DNA of 64,000 bases from NCBI GenBank assembly GCA_015075185.1, contig JABTUW010000004.1, positions 620,001 through 684,000 on the forward strand, read 5' to 3'. Position 1 is the stretch's first letter, and each line of letters starts with the position of its first letter. The notes beneath the pieces were generated by a model. It was not told the origin of the DNA. It saw only the letters and a program-made list of their open reading frames with translations, and did not search any database. Of the stretch, positions 9,597-17,589 are shown piece by piece. The position numbers were made by a program, and so were the translations under genes. Origin of the DNA: Anaerolineales bacterium. GTDB taxonomy: Bacteria > Chloroflexota > Anaerolineae > 4572-78 > J111.

Positions 9597-10769
9597 CTAA
9601 TTGGAATGTTGATAAGCCGTCATAAACTGGCTATTAATCTGTTCCCAACTCAAATGATCTTCGACCAACTGACGGCCTCTGACTCCCATACGCTGAGCTT
9701 CACCCGTATTTTGAGCGAGGTAAGTCAGGCAGCGAGCCAGGTCGGTTACACTGCCCTCTTGATATTCCAAACCGTTGCCATAACGGACGCGTTGGGCTAA
9801 TTCGCCGGCCACAATGACGATAGGCAAACCGCAGGAGGCCGCCTCAAACATAGCTGTCGAACCTTCCCGCGGCCAACATCCCGCATCAGCAGCAACGTAA
9901 TAACGGGGAAGTTCGACCTGTTTTACTGCTGGTTGGAAAAATACTCGCCGGGCCAGGTCATGCTGCACGATAACCTGGTCAATTTGCTGGCGATATTCAC
10001 TGGGTCCATTTCCGATCAGGAGCGCCTTGATTTGAGGGGGGCAGTGGACCAAAGCTTCAACCAGCCAATGCGGCGCTTTATTGGGGAGGATTTTGCCGGT
10101 ATAAATTACCATAAAATCATCAGGATTGAGTCCTAATTCGGCCCGCATTGCCTCGCGAGCAGAGGGATCGGGCTGAAACAGCTCCGTATCTACTCCCAAC
10201 TCAATTACCTTCACCGGTATCTCACGAAATCCGTAAACCTCGCGCATCGTATTGGCAATCCCGTCCGTTACCGCTATAAGAGCATCAGCCCGGCGCTGAA
10301 AAATGGGCGCCAAGAACCAGCGAAAAGCCTTGTAGAAAAGCTCTCCTGACCAGCTTTCATCCATAGCAACGAGCAGGCTGTGATCATCTACTAACAAGCG
10401 GTAGCCCAGGCGAGGCTTGAGCAAAACCGCTTGAAGCGTAGTGAGTTTAGTCACATTATGAGCATGCACTACGTCGGGGCGTAAAGTCATTAAGACCTGC
10501 CCTAACCCGCGTAGCCAACAGCGGTACCTATATTCAAAGCTTGCCGGCAGCCGCCAGACCGGAATCCCCTCTTCGAGCTTGAAGCCGACAGGGCGCACCC
10601 GCTCGCCCAGCAAAGGTTGGATAGTCTGAGTGTAATTAAGAAAGGGAGCGTAACGGTCAGAAGTAACTACCGTTACATCGTGGCCTAGCCGTAACTGTTC
10701 GCGGGCCAGGAAGGTTTCTTGATAACCCAGTATAGGTTGAAAATAATCAATCAGATGAACGATCTTCAA
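9597..10769 (-). CDS. GT4-family glycosyltransferase
   Basis: About 390 residues, GT-B fold. KIVHLIDYFQPILGYQETFLA at the start and DVVHAHNVTKL match GT4 N-domains; the C-domain has FMVIYTGKILPNKAPHWLVEAL and the donor-site segment REGSTAMFEAASCGLPIVIV, where the first acidic residue of the E(x7)E motif is less typical (E-G-S-T-A-M-F-E). The likely start is the TTG at 10769 with TAGGT just upstream, right after the stop of the upstream oxidoreductase; an in-frame ATG at 10802 lies inside that gene and has no ribosome site. The product should add one residue to the repeat unit. Confidence 0.83.
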   Translation of the reverse strand: MKIVHLIDYFQPILGYQETFLAREQLRLGHDVTVVTSDRYAPFLNYTQTIQPLLGERVRPVGFKLEEGIPVWRLPASFEYRYRCWLRGLGQVLMTLRPDVVHAHNVTKLTTLQAVLLKPRLGYRLLVDDHSLLVAMDESWSGELFYKAFRWFLAPIFQRRADALIAVTDGIANTMREVYGFREIPVKVIELGVDTELFQPDPSAREAMRAELGLNPDDFMVIYTGKILPNKAPHWLVEALVHCPPQIKALLIGNGPSEYRQQIDQVIVQHDLARRVFFQPAVKQVELPRYYVAADAGCWPREGSTAMFEAASCGLPIVIVAGELAQRVRYGNGLEYQEGSVTDLARCLTYLAQNTGEAQRMGVRGRQLVEDHLSWEQINSQFMTAYQHSN

Positions 10770-10776
10770 TGGATAC

Positions 10777-11829
10777 CTATCCAATGGGCACGCCCAGCCC
10801 ATGCTGACTCATGGATGCCTGCGCCGCTTCCAATGTTTTCACGACCTGTAAGCCTTCATAACCATCGGCCAGGGGCCGCTGGCCGGTGCGGATAGATTGA
10901 ATAAAATCTTCACATTCCAGCTTTAAGGGTTCGGTAAAGCTTACTTTTGGGATGAGCAGGTCGCCGGCGCGGGTCAGGAGTTGAAATTCGGCAAACGTCT
11001 CGTAACGTCCCAAAGAGACGGTTATGGGATCAACGGCTTTAGTGGCAGGCTGCTTGGTGAACCCTTTATCATAGAGCATAATTCGGGCGTCGGCGTTTAC
11101 ATCATCGTAGACCAGCATTTTCTCACTCCCCACGATGGTCATCCGGCGCACCTTTTGCGGGTCAAGCCAACTGATATGGATATTGGCGCCGATGCCGCTG
11201 GGGAAATCGAGGGTCATAAAAACCACATCCTCGATGCCTGGTTGGAGGTAAGAATAGCCGCGCGCCATAACCCGACTCGGCGGCGCATCAAGCCAGTATG
11301 ATAGGATGGAGAGATCGTGGGGTGAAAAGTTCCATAAGGCATTCACATCCTGCCGTACCTGACCCAGGTTAAGCCGTTGCGAGTAGATATAATAAATTTG
11401 GCCCAGTTCACCCCGCTGGATGTACTCTTTAACCTTGCGCACGGCGGCGTTGTAGAGAAAGACATGACCCACCATTAAGGTCACATTGTTGCGTTCAGCC
11501 AGGCTGATGAGTTTCTGGCATTGAGCGCTGGTCTGCGCCAACGGCTTCTCCACCAATACCGATTTGCCCGCTTCCAGGGCAGCTTTAGCCAGCTCAAAAT
11601 GGGTATGAACCGGTGTGGCCAGCACGACGGCGTTTATATCGCTGGCGCGCAGAACTTCCTGATAATCAGTGGTAGTCTGCGCCTGAGAATACTGCGTGCT
11701 AAAGCGAGTCAGGCGCTCAGATCGAACATCACATAGCATCCGTAGCGCAGCTCCGTCTACCGAAGCCAGGGTCCGAGCCAAATTGGGACCCCAGTAGCCC
11801 AGGCCAACCAGAGCAACATTAACGGCCAT
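10777..11829 (-). CDS. Gfo/Idh/MocA oxidoreductase, WbpB/WlbA-like UDP-sugar 3-dehydrogenase
   Basis: 350 residues starting MAVNVALVGLGYWGPNLAR, the N-terminal NAD(P)-binding motif of the Gfo/Idh/MocA family. EKPLAQTSAQC carries the conserved EKP (catalytic Lys), and the C-terminal alpha/beta domain follows. In diacetamido-uronic acid pathways the family member WbpB/WlbA oxidises C3 of UDP-GlcNAcA. This role is supported by the adjacent aminotransferase and acetyltransferase, the same gene set as wbpB-wbpE-wbpD. The start at 11829 has AAGGA 8 nt upstream; the TTG at 11835 is too close to it. It overlaps the stop of the aminotransferase gene by 11 nt. Confidence 0.85.
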   Translation of the reverse strand: MAVNVALVGLGYWGPNLARTLASVDGAALRMLCDVRSERLTRFSTQYSQAQTTTDYQEVLRASDINAVVLATPVHTHFELAKAALEAGKSVLVEKPLAQTSAQCQKLISLAERNNVTLMVGHVFLYNAAVRKVKEYIQRGELGQIYYIYSQRLNLGQVRQDVNALWNFSPHDLSILSYWLDAPPSRVMARGYSYLQPGIEDVVFMTLDFPSGIGANIHISWLDPQKVRRMTIVGSEKMLVYDDVNADARIMLYDKGFTKQPATKAVDPITVSLGRYETFAEFQLLTRAGDLLIPKVSFTEPLKLECEDFIQSIRTGQRPLADGYEGLQVVKTLEAAQASMSQHGLGVPIG

Positions 11830-12925
11830 GGTCAAATTCCTTTATTTGCTCAACAATATAATTAATTTGTTCGGCGGTCAACTCTGGGTACATGGGTAAC
11901 GATAAAACCTCGCGGGCTGCTTGTTCTGTTTTTGGTAATGTGATGTCGCTATAACCCAATTTTAAGTAAGCTGGCTGGCGATGCAGCGGCACCGGGTAGT
12001 GAATCCCCGCCTCAACGCCCTTTGCCTTTAGATGCGTCAGAAGTGCATCTCGCTGGGAAGAGCGCAGCACATAGAGATGATAAACATGGCGCACGTCCGG
12101 CGCTTCCCAGGGCGTAACCAAATCAAGACCGGCCAGAAGTTCGTTGTAAAGCCGGGCACGGCTGCGGCGGGCTTCGGTCCATGCTTCCAGACATTTTAGT
12201 TTGACATTTAATACCGCTGCTTGGAGGGTATCCAGGCGTTCCCCGTAGCCCACTTCCTCGTGTTCATACTTGCTGATGCGGCCATGATTACGTAAACGAC
12301 GAACGCGAGACATCAATTCCGGGTCGTTGCCCGACACAGCGCCAGCATCGCCATAGGCGCCCAGGTTTTTGCCTGGAAAAAAACTGAAACAGGCTAAATG
12401 ACCCATGCTTCCACAGGTCTGCCCATGATATCTGGCCCCATGCGCCTGAGCGGCATCTTCAATCATGTACAGTTGGTGACGCTTAGCAATATCGAGCAGC
12501 GGTTCCATATCAGCCGGCTGACCATAGAGATGAACGGCAATAATCGCGCGAGTTTGGGGCGTGATGGCGGCCTCAACATGGTTAGCGTCTAAGTTATAAG
12601 TGCGCGGGTCAATATCCACAAAAACCGGCTTGGCCCCCAAATAGGAGATCGGTTCGGCGGTGGCGATAAAGGTGTGGGCGGTGGTAATGACCTCATCGCC
12701 GGGCTTCACCTGACAGGCTGCCAGTGCAAGTTGCAGCGCGGCTGTCCCGGAAGCTACGCCGACCACCTCTTTCACGCCAACATAGTGGGCAAAAGCCTGC
12801 TCAAATTGAGTGACTTCACCACCCATGATAAAGTTCGTGTTCTCCAGGACTCGCTGGATAGCGGCCTCTATCTCGGGACGAATGGTTTGATATTGGGCTT
12901 TCAAATCCACAAGAGGGATAGACAT
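11819..12925 (-). CDS. DegT/DnrJ/EryC1 PLP aminotransferase, WbpE/WlbC-like
   Basis: 368 residues, full length for the family. SGTAALQLALAA binds PLP phosphate, MIEDAAQAHGA contains the cofactor-contacting Asp, and FFPGKNLGAYGDAG carries the Schiff-base Lys. It uses glutamate to aminate a 3-keto nucleotide sugar; the WbpE/WlbC role (UDP-3-keto-GlcNAcA to the 3-amino sugar) is inferred from the WbpB-like gene downstream and the hexapeptide acetyltransferase immediately upstream (stop 4 nt away). ATG start at 12925. Confidence 0.87.
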   Translation of the reverse strand: MSIPLVDLKAQYQTIRPEIEAAIQRVLENTNFIMGGEVTQFEQAFAHYVGVKEVVGVASGTAALQLALAACQVKPGDEVITTAHTFIATAEPISYLGAKPVFVDIDPRTYNLDANHVEAAITPQTRAIIAVHLYGQPADMEPLLDIAKRHQLYMIEDAAQAHGARYHGQTCGSMGHLACFSFFPGKNLGAYGDAGAVSGNDPELMSRVRRLRNHGRISKYEHEEVGYGERLDTLQAAVLNVKLKCLEAWTEARRSRARLYNELLAGLDLVTPWEAPDVRHVYHLYVLRSSQRDALLTHLKAKGVEAGIHYPVPLHRQPAYLKLGYSDITLPKTEQAAREVLSLPMYPELTAEQINYIVEQIKEFDHGR

Positions 12926-12929
12926 GAAT

Positions 12930-13586
12930 TTAAGATTCCCTTCCGGTGTTGAGGAGTAGGTTGGTTTGGTAGGCGGCTAGTTGGCTAATATCGCCGATAA
13001 CACGAGCCGGATTACCCACTGCCACTTTTCCGTCGGGCACATCACGAACAACGACGCTGCCCGCCCCGACCAAGGCCCCCCGGCCAATTACGACACCCGG
13101 CAACAGGGTAACATTTGCCCCGATTTTAGCTTGTGGCAGTAAGTGGGGGCCTTGCAAAGTCGCTTTGGCTGACGGGCTAAGTGGATAGCGAGCGTTGGTA
13201 AAAACCGCATTGGGTCCAACCCAGGCCCCTTCTTCTAAAATTGAGAATTCAGGAATAAAAACATTAGAGTGGATACGAACCTGGTGGCCGATCTGCACAT
13301 GATGCTCAATGATCGAATGAGTTCCGATACTGGCGTCATCGCCAATTTGGTTAAGTTCGCGGATCATCACGCCATGGCCCGTTTGAAAATGAGCGCCGAT
13401 GATATTACCGGCATAAATGACGGTGTGAGAACGGATATGTGCGCCAGGGCCAATCCGGGTTTCCAAGTCACCGGGTTGGTACCCCCGTGGGGCGACGCCG
13501 AGAAGGACGAATTCGTCAACGAGGTCGCTTTCATCTAACAGCACGTTGGGGTAGATAACGGCGCTTGCGGCTATACCAACAACCAT
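12930..13586 (-). CDS. Left-handed beta-helix N-acetyltransferase, WbpD/WlbB-like
   Basis: 218 residues made of imperfect hexapeptide repeats ([LIV]-G-x4) such as IGPGAHI, IGAHFQTGHGVMI, IGDDASIGTHSII, IGANVTLLPGVVIGRGALVGAGSVV. The trimeric acetyl-CoA-dependent LbH acyltransferases WbpD and WlbB have this layout and acetylate the 3-amino group of UDP-GlcNAc(3NH2)A. A catalytic His is likely in the GH pairs around residues 67-90. The ATG at 13586 follows a purine-rich GAGAGAGG. Its position between an amidotransferase and the aminotransferase supports the diacetamido-uronate assignment. Confidence 0.83.
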   Translation of the reverse strand: MVVGIAASAVIYPNVLLDESDLVDEFVLLGVAPRGYQPGDLETRIGPGAHIRSHTVIYAGNIIGAHFQTGHGVMIRELNQIGDDASIGTHSIIEHHVQIGHQVRIHSNVFIPEFSILEEGAWVGPNAVFTNARYPLSPSAKATLQGPHLLPQAKIGANVTLLPGVVIGRGALVGAGSVVVRDVPDGKVAVGNPARVIGDISQLAAYQTNLLLNTGRES

Positions 13587-13611
13587 TGCCTCTCTCTCTA
13601 CAGGGTATATG

Positions 13612-14754
13612 TTACGCGCTAATCTTTTGAGGCAGCAGGTGCAGTTTTTGAGCTATCTTGGCTAATCGGACTGCTTTTTTACGTAAGGCATCATTGTTAG
13701 GGTAATCAGAATACTTCTTTATCGGCAAAGCCATAATTTCTTCAAACTCTGCTTCGCTCAAATCCAGTTTTTTGATGACATACTCTTTATCCTCGCACAT
13801 CTGCTCGTAAGGATATGGCTCATGCTGCATGATTTCCAAGGCTTCCTCGCGGGTCATCTGTCCGGAGGCAATTAGGCTAGAGAGGTGGGCTTTTCTTTTA
13901 TCTATATTGAACTTCCGGGGCAGAATATAGCCCTGAAAAAAACGAGTGTAGATAGACTCATAATGCTTGCCCCCATAATATTTCCAGCCCAATTCATTTT
14001 CCAGGACCTTTAACGCTTCTGATTTATTATAGGGCATATAATTCAAGAGATAGATAAGATTTATTCTTTTGATGGCAAAGTAATAAAACAAAGTTAGCAG
14101 GCTATAATGGGGATAATTCTTTAATTCTGTTTGTCCAAACTGGTCATGAACACCTTTGATGTATTTCCAATCGCCAGTACCAGAGGTCCAACTAGCGGGC
14201 AGAATAGACTCGGATATAATGTTGATGCCGCTCATGACGTAGCGGATGTTTTTTTCGGCGGCAACCCGATAAAGCGTGGCAACAATAGCGTGGTCGGTGG
14301 GCACTTCCGAATCCGAGGTAGAAGCTCTTAAGAAAGAAACCTGCAAATCTCTAAACTCTTCCCAATCCAGTACATAAGTATACAAATCTATTTTGAGCTT
14401 GTTTAAAAATTTTTCGATGTTGCTGACCGCCAGTTCGGAGTCCCACCCATTATCTAGATGTACAGCTAGGGGTCTTAAGCCCAATTTTTTAAGATAATAA
14501 GCGGCAAAGGTACTGTCTACGCCCCCGCTGACCCCAATGATACAATCATAGGGTTTGTTTTTCCCTTCCATTTTAATCTTTTGGACTAATTGGTTGAGTT
14601 GCCGTTGGCCTTCTTCAGGATGAAGAAGGTGTCTTTTTTTTAAAGTTTCATAGCGAACCGTGCAGTGGTTACAGGCTCCATTTTTGTCAAAGTAAATATC
14701 GGGATCCGTTGTATCCATAATACAGATCGTACACATTTGATAAGCGCTAGCCAT
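13612..14754 (-). CDS. N-acetyl sugar amidotransferase, WbpG-like (module 1)
   Basis: 380 residues. Two CxxC pairs (C8/C11 and C28/C31) probably bind zinc, and the PP-loop ATP pyrophosphatase motif SGGVDS lies at 76-81. This is the WbpG/PseA/WbuX family, which with HisH- and HisF-like partners turns an N-acetyl group of a sugar into an N-acetimidoyl (acetamidino) group using ammonia from glutamine and ATP. The two partners are encoded immediately upstream; this start overlaps the HisF-like stop by one base (TAATG). Next to WbpD/E/B-like genes, the substrate is probably the 2,3-diacetamido uronic acid, as in Pseudomonas aeruginosa O5 antigen. The gene is AT-richer than the WbpD/E/B-like genes beside it. 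Confidence 0.88.
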   Translation of the reverse strand: MASAYQMCTICIMDTTDPDIYFDKNGACNHCTVRYETLKKRHLLHPEEGQRQLNQLVQKIKMEGKNKPYDCIIGVSGGVDSTFAAYYLKKLGLRPLAVHLDNGWDSELAVSNIEKFLNKLKIDLYTYVLDWEEFRDLQVSFLRASTSDSEVPTDHAIVATLYRVAAEKNIRYVMSGINIISESILPASWTSGTGDWKYIKGVHDQFGQTELKNYPHYSLLTLFYYFAIKRINLIYLLNYMPYNKSEALKVLENELGWKYYGGKHYESIYTRFFQGYILPRKFNIDKRKAHLSSLIASGQMTREEALEIMQHEPYPYEQMCEDKEYVIKKLDLSEAEFEEIMALPIKKYSDYPNNDALRKKAVRLAKIAQKLHLLPQKISA

Positions 14755-15524
14755 TATTTGTCTCCCGTAAAAACTGCGCGTAATTCTTGAGGGGTTGGAA
14801 AATTGATCAATACAGCACGGTGAGGACCGTGAAACACAAACATACTGCCAGCCGCTGCCGCCGACGCGCCACCTTTTTTGACCACATCACCCAGATCTTC
14901 AACCGTAGAGGCTCCGCCGCAAGCAACCACCGGAATACTTACAGCCTCTGCCACTCGTCTGATGAGTTCAAGATCATAACCTTGCATGGTACCGTCCCGG
15001 TCAATTGAATTAAGGAACAATTCACCGGCCCCCATCTTTTCCATTTCGACTGCAAATTTGAGGGGATCAAGGCCAGTCGCTTTACGGCCACTATGGGTCA
15101 TAACTTCGTATTTGCCAAATAAACTCTTCTTCACATCTATAGAAACAACAATGCTTTGACTGCCAGCCAAGTCAGCCGCAGCTCTAACAAACGGTGGATT
15201 CTCTACGGCGTAGCTGTTAATGGCAACCTTTTCAACTCCCAAACTGAGGATTTCTTTGACATCTTCCAGGCTTCTGATGCCACCGCCATACCCTAACGGC
15301 ATGAAACACTCACTGGCGATTTCGGACAGCAACTTAAAAGGCGGTTTTTTTTGTTCAATAGTTGCAGTAATGTCCAAAAAGATTAGCTCATCCACTTCCT
15401 TATCATTGAAGATTTTAACAATGTTGATTGGGTCGCCCAGGTAGGTGAGGTTTTTAAATTTTACAGTCTTGACCAAGCCCCTATTCCGCAACAGCAAGCA
15501 GGGGATAACTCTCGTGCGTACCAT
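14754..15524 (-). CDS. HisF-like amidotransferase partner (module 1), HisF2/WbpH-type
   Basis: 256 residues, a HisF-type (beta-alpha)8 barrel with phosphate-site glycines GYGGGIRS and CGGASTVEDL. In histidine synthesis HisF channels ammonia from HisH and cyclises PRFAR using Asp11 and Asp130. Here residue 11 is Leu (VIPCLLL) while the Asp at 130 (VVSID) is kept, so PRFAR cyclisation is unlikely. The barrel is more plausibly an ammonia conduit for the WbpG-like enzyme encoded next. No other histidine genes are nearby. It overlaps the end of the HisH-like gene by 44 nt. Confidence 0.87.
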   Translation of the reverse strand: MVRTRVIPCLLLRNRGLVKTVKFKNLTYLGDPINIVKIFNDKEVDELIFLDITATIEQKKPPFKLLSEIASECFMPLGYGGGIRSLEDVKEILSLGVEKVAINSYAVENPPFVRAAADLAGSQSIVVSIDVKKSLFGKYEVMTHSGRKATGLDPLKFAVEMEKMGAGELFLNSIDRDGTMQGYDLELIRRVAEAVSIPVVACGGASTVEDLGDVVKKGGASAAAAGSMFVFHGPHRAVLINFPTPQELRAVFTGDK

Positions 15525-16143
15525 CGAAATTCTCCGCGAAGTTCCGGTATAGTTTCATGCCAAATTTGTGGCTCTTTTCGGGGTGAAATTGCACTCCTAC
15601 GATATTTTCCCGCGCCACCGCCGATACAAACTCATAGCCATAGTGGCTTGTCGCTAAAATATTCTCCCTTTGTTGGCAGACGACATGGTAGGAATGGACA
15701 AAATAGAATCTCGGTTCCTCGTACATATCAGTAAAAACTGGATGAGGTTGTTTAAGGTTGATCAAATTCCAGCCCATATGAGGCACTTTTAGGCCTAATT
15801 GCTCCTGATTGAAGTTAAAGCGCCTGGTTTCGGCCTCGATCCAGCCCAACCCAGATAAAATCCCTTCCTCACTTTTTTGGCTAAATAATTGCATCCCCAG
15901 GCAAACTCCCAGGGTAGGGGTTTTGTCCTGAAGAACTTTGGTGTTTAAAAGGGGAATAAGGCCAAGTTCATTTAGATTTCTCATCCCATGGTCAAAAGCC
16001 CCCACTCCGGGTAAGATGAGTTTATCGGCGTTTTCGATGGTGGCAATGTCAGATGAAATGACGGCTTTGGCTCCAACCTTTTTCAGCATATTGGCAATGG
16101 AACCCAAATTGCCCATACCATAGTCAATGATAACGATGCTCAC
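15481..16143 (-). CDS. HisH-like glutaminase (module 1)
   Basis: 220 residues of class I glutamine amidotransferase. The oxyanion segment and nucleophile GVCLGMQ (Cys ~81) and the His-Glu pair in QFHPEKS (~191-195) complete the Cys-His-Glu triad, so it should release ammonia from glutamine. It pairs with the overlapping HisF-like gene to feed the WbpG-like amidotransferase. The ATG at 16143 follows a 15-nt gap after a glycosyltransferase gene. A biosynthetic histidine role is unlikely because the cluster has no other his genes and carries a second copy of the same trio at 23-26 kb. Confidence 0.88.
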   Translation of the reverse strand: MSIVIIDYGMGNLGSIANMLKKVGAKAVISSDIATIENADKLILPGVGAFDHGMRNLNELGLIPLLNTKVLQDKTPTLGVCLGMQLFSQKSEEGILSGLGWIEAETRRFNFNQEQLGLKVPHMGWNLINLKQPHPVFTDMYEEPRFYFVHSYHVVCQQRENILATSHYGYEFVSAVARENIVGVQFHPEKSHKFGMKLYRNFAENFDGTHESYPLLAVAE

Positions 16144-16158
16144 TCGAAATATTTCCTT

Positions 16159-17586
16159 TCATACCTTCAAGCCAATGCATTGCGTAATAAACTCTCTGTA
16201 GTTATTTTCCCACCCATCAGCCCATATTGAGGCTGCAATAGTTTCGTTTACATTGCCGCTGTTATCTGAAAACAGCCTGGTCTTTAACTCTTCTATACTA
16301 TCAAATTGCTCAAACGGACACTCAGGCAGTCCGAATGTAGTAATTTCATTATTCACTACAAATATCTTATGGACCAGGCCAACTGCTTCGAAAAGGGCAG
16401 TGGATATTTCGCCGATTACCGCATAAGTACCGGCTAATCGCTCGTACAAATTCTCTGAATTGTCAATGATGATGCCAGCATCATTTTGGGCAAACTGTTC
16501 TAACGCGAACTTTCTTTCAATAGGATGAGGGCGAACCATGATTTCGTAATCATTTTTGACACTTTCCTTGAGCGATTTGGCCATTTCAAAATAGGTGTGG
16601 AACCTTACACCGTCAGATAACAGCAAGATTTTGTTTTTAGACGAATGTCCTGTTGCGTATTTTTGCTTCATTTCCTCATAATAAGGATTACCTATAACTA
16701 TCATTTCCACCGGAGGATTTATTCTCTCTATCCACCACTGCCCATAAGCCAGAAAATAGTCCGGCATGAATTTACGATAACTGCTTGACTGCTCTATAAA
16801 GGGTGCATAATTGTAGGCATCATGCCCTGAAGAAATCATACCGTGTTGTACTTCTGCCGTTTTTATCCCCATATCCTTTGCAAGCCGGATTATATGACCA
16901 CGATATCCGTAACATCCATCTTCAAAAAATATTAGCCCTGGATTAACCCTCTGGTAAAGTTTCTCATACATGTCTAATTGTAGCCCAAGACTCCGGCAGT
17001 ACCCGATTAGTATTCTGTGTAACAACCCTTTTTGTTTGTCAGTTAATTGAAACCTTACGATCCCTTGTAATCTCGATTCAATAAATTTTATAAAGCGCTG
17101 CACAATATGTTCGTTGAATGTCTTGAGAGGAAGCCGGGAGAGAAAGCCCGCAAATAATATATAAGGTGCATGATACATAACATTTTTATTTGTACGCGGT
17201 TTGAAATGCTGAAATTGAAAAGCATCCTCGATAAGTAAAGTTGAATCTGGAAAAGATAGAGAGAAATAATCACTGACACGATTAAAATATGCATCACCAA
17301 TCTTAATGTTGGTAACTCCACTATTGAAAAATGCAATTTTGGCCTGCCGCTTGAAGAATCTTAAGTTATGAATATACCCATCGGCAAAACATTTCAAAAC
17401 TTTTCCAAATGGAAGCTTGGCGTCATCCTTGACGAGTGTTTCTTTACCATAAATTTCCTTATCTATGACCATGCGGATAACAGTGGTTCGTATGCGTGGC
17501 CACAACAAATAGTCAGTACCCGGACAAGTAAAATCCAATATTTCTGGTGTATTTTCGATTTCTATAATATCTTTCAATGTTAACAC
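16159..17586 (-). CDS. Putative GT-B glycosyltransferase with sialyltransferase-like EDG/HP/ST motifs
   Basis: 475 residues, not confidently assigned to a named family. It looks like a two-domain GT-B enzyme of the capsule/CDP-glycerol-transferase or polysialyltransferase type: FFEDGCYGYRG (EDG at 222-224), VQHGMISSGHDAYNY (~246-260), FLAYGQWW, VIGNPYYEEM, VRPHPIE (HP at 354-355) and EISTALFEA (ST at 395-396). The order acidic-acidic-Gly, HP, Ser/Thr-Ser/Thr is the motif set used to recognise bacterial sialyltransferases. With a complete nonulosonic acid pathway upstream, transfer of that acid from its CMP donor is a reasonable guess. No signal peptide or membrane segment is seen. The gene is clearly AT-rich, unlike the genes around 11-13 kb. 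Confidence 0.6.
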   Translation of the reverse strand: MLTLKDIIEIENTPEILDFTCPGTDYLLWPRIRTTVIRMVIDKEIYGKETLVKDDAKLPFGKVLKCFADGYIHNLRFFKRQAKIAFFNSGVTNIKIGDAYFNRVSDYFSLSFPDSTLLIEDAFQFQHFKPRTNKNVMYHAPYILFAGFLSRLPLKTFNEHIVQRFIKFIESRLQGIVRFQLTDKQKGLLHRILIGYCRSLGLQLDMYEKLYQRVNPGLIFFEDGCYGYRGHIIRLAKDMGIKTAEVQHGMISSGHDAYNYAPFIEQSSSYRKFMPDYFLAYGQWWIERINPPVEMIVIGNPYYEEMKQKYATGHSSKNKILLLSDGVRFHTYFEMAKSLKESVKNDYEIMVRPHPIERKFALEQFAQNDAGIIIDNSENLYERLAGTYAVIGEISTALFEAVGLVHKIFVVNNEITTFGLPECPFEQFDSIEELKTRLFSDNSGNVNETIAASIWADGWENNYREFITQCIGLKV

Positions 17587-17589
17587 TGT

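Noticed and set aside
14754..16143. HisF/HisH as part of a histidine operon
   Set aside because: No other his genes, a substituted catalytic residue in HisF and direct linkage to a WbpG-like amidotransferase.
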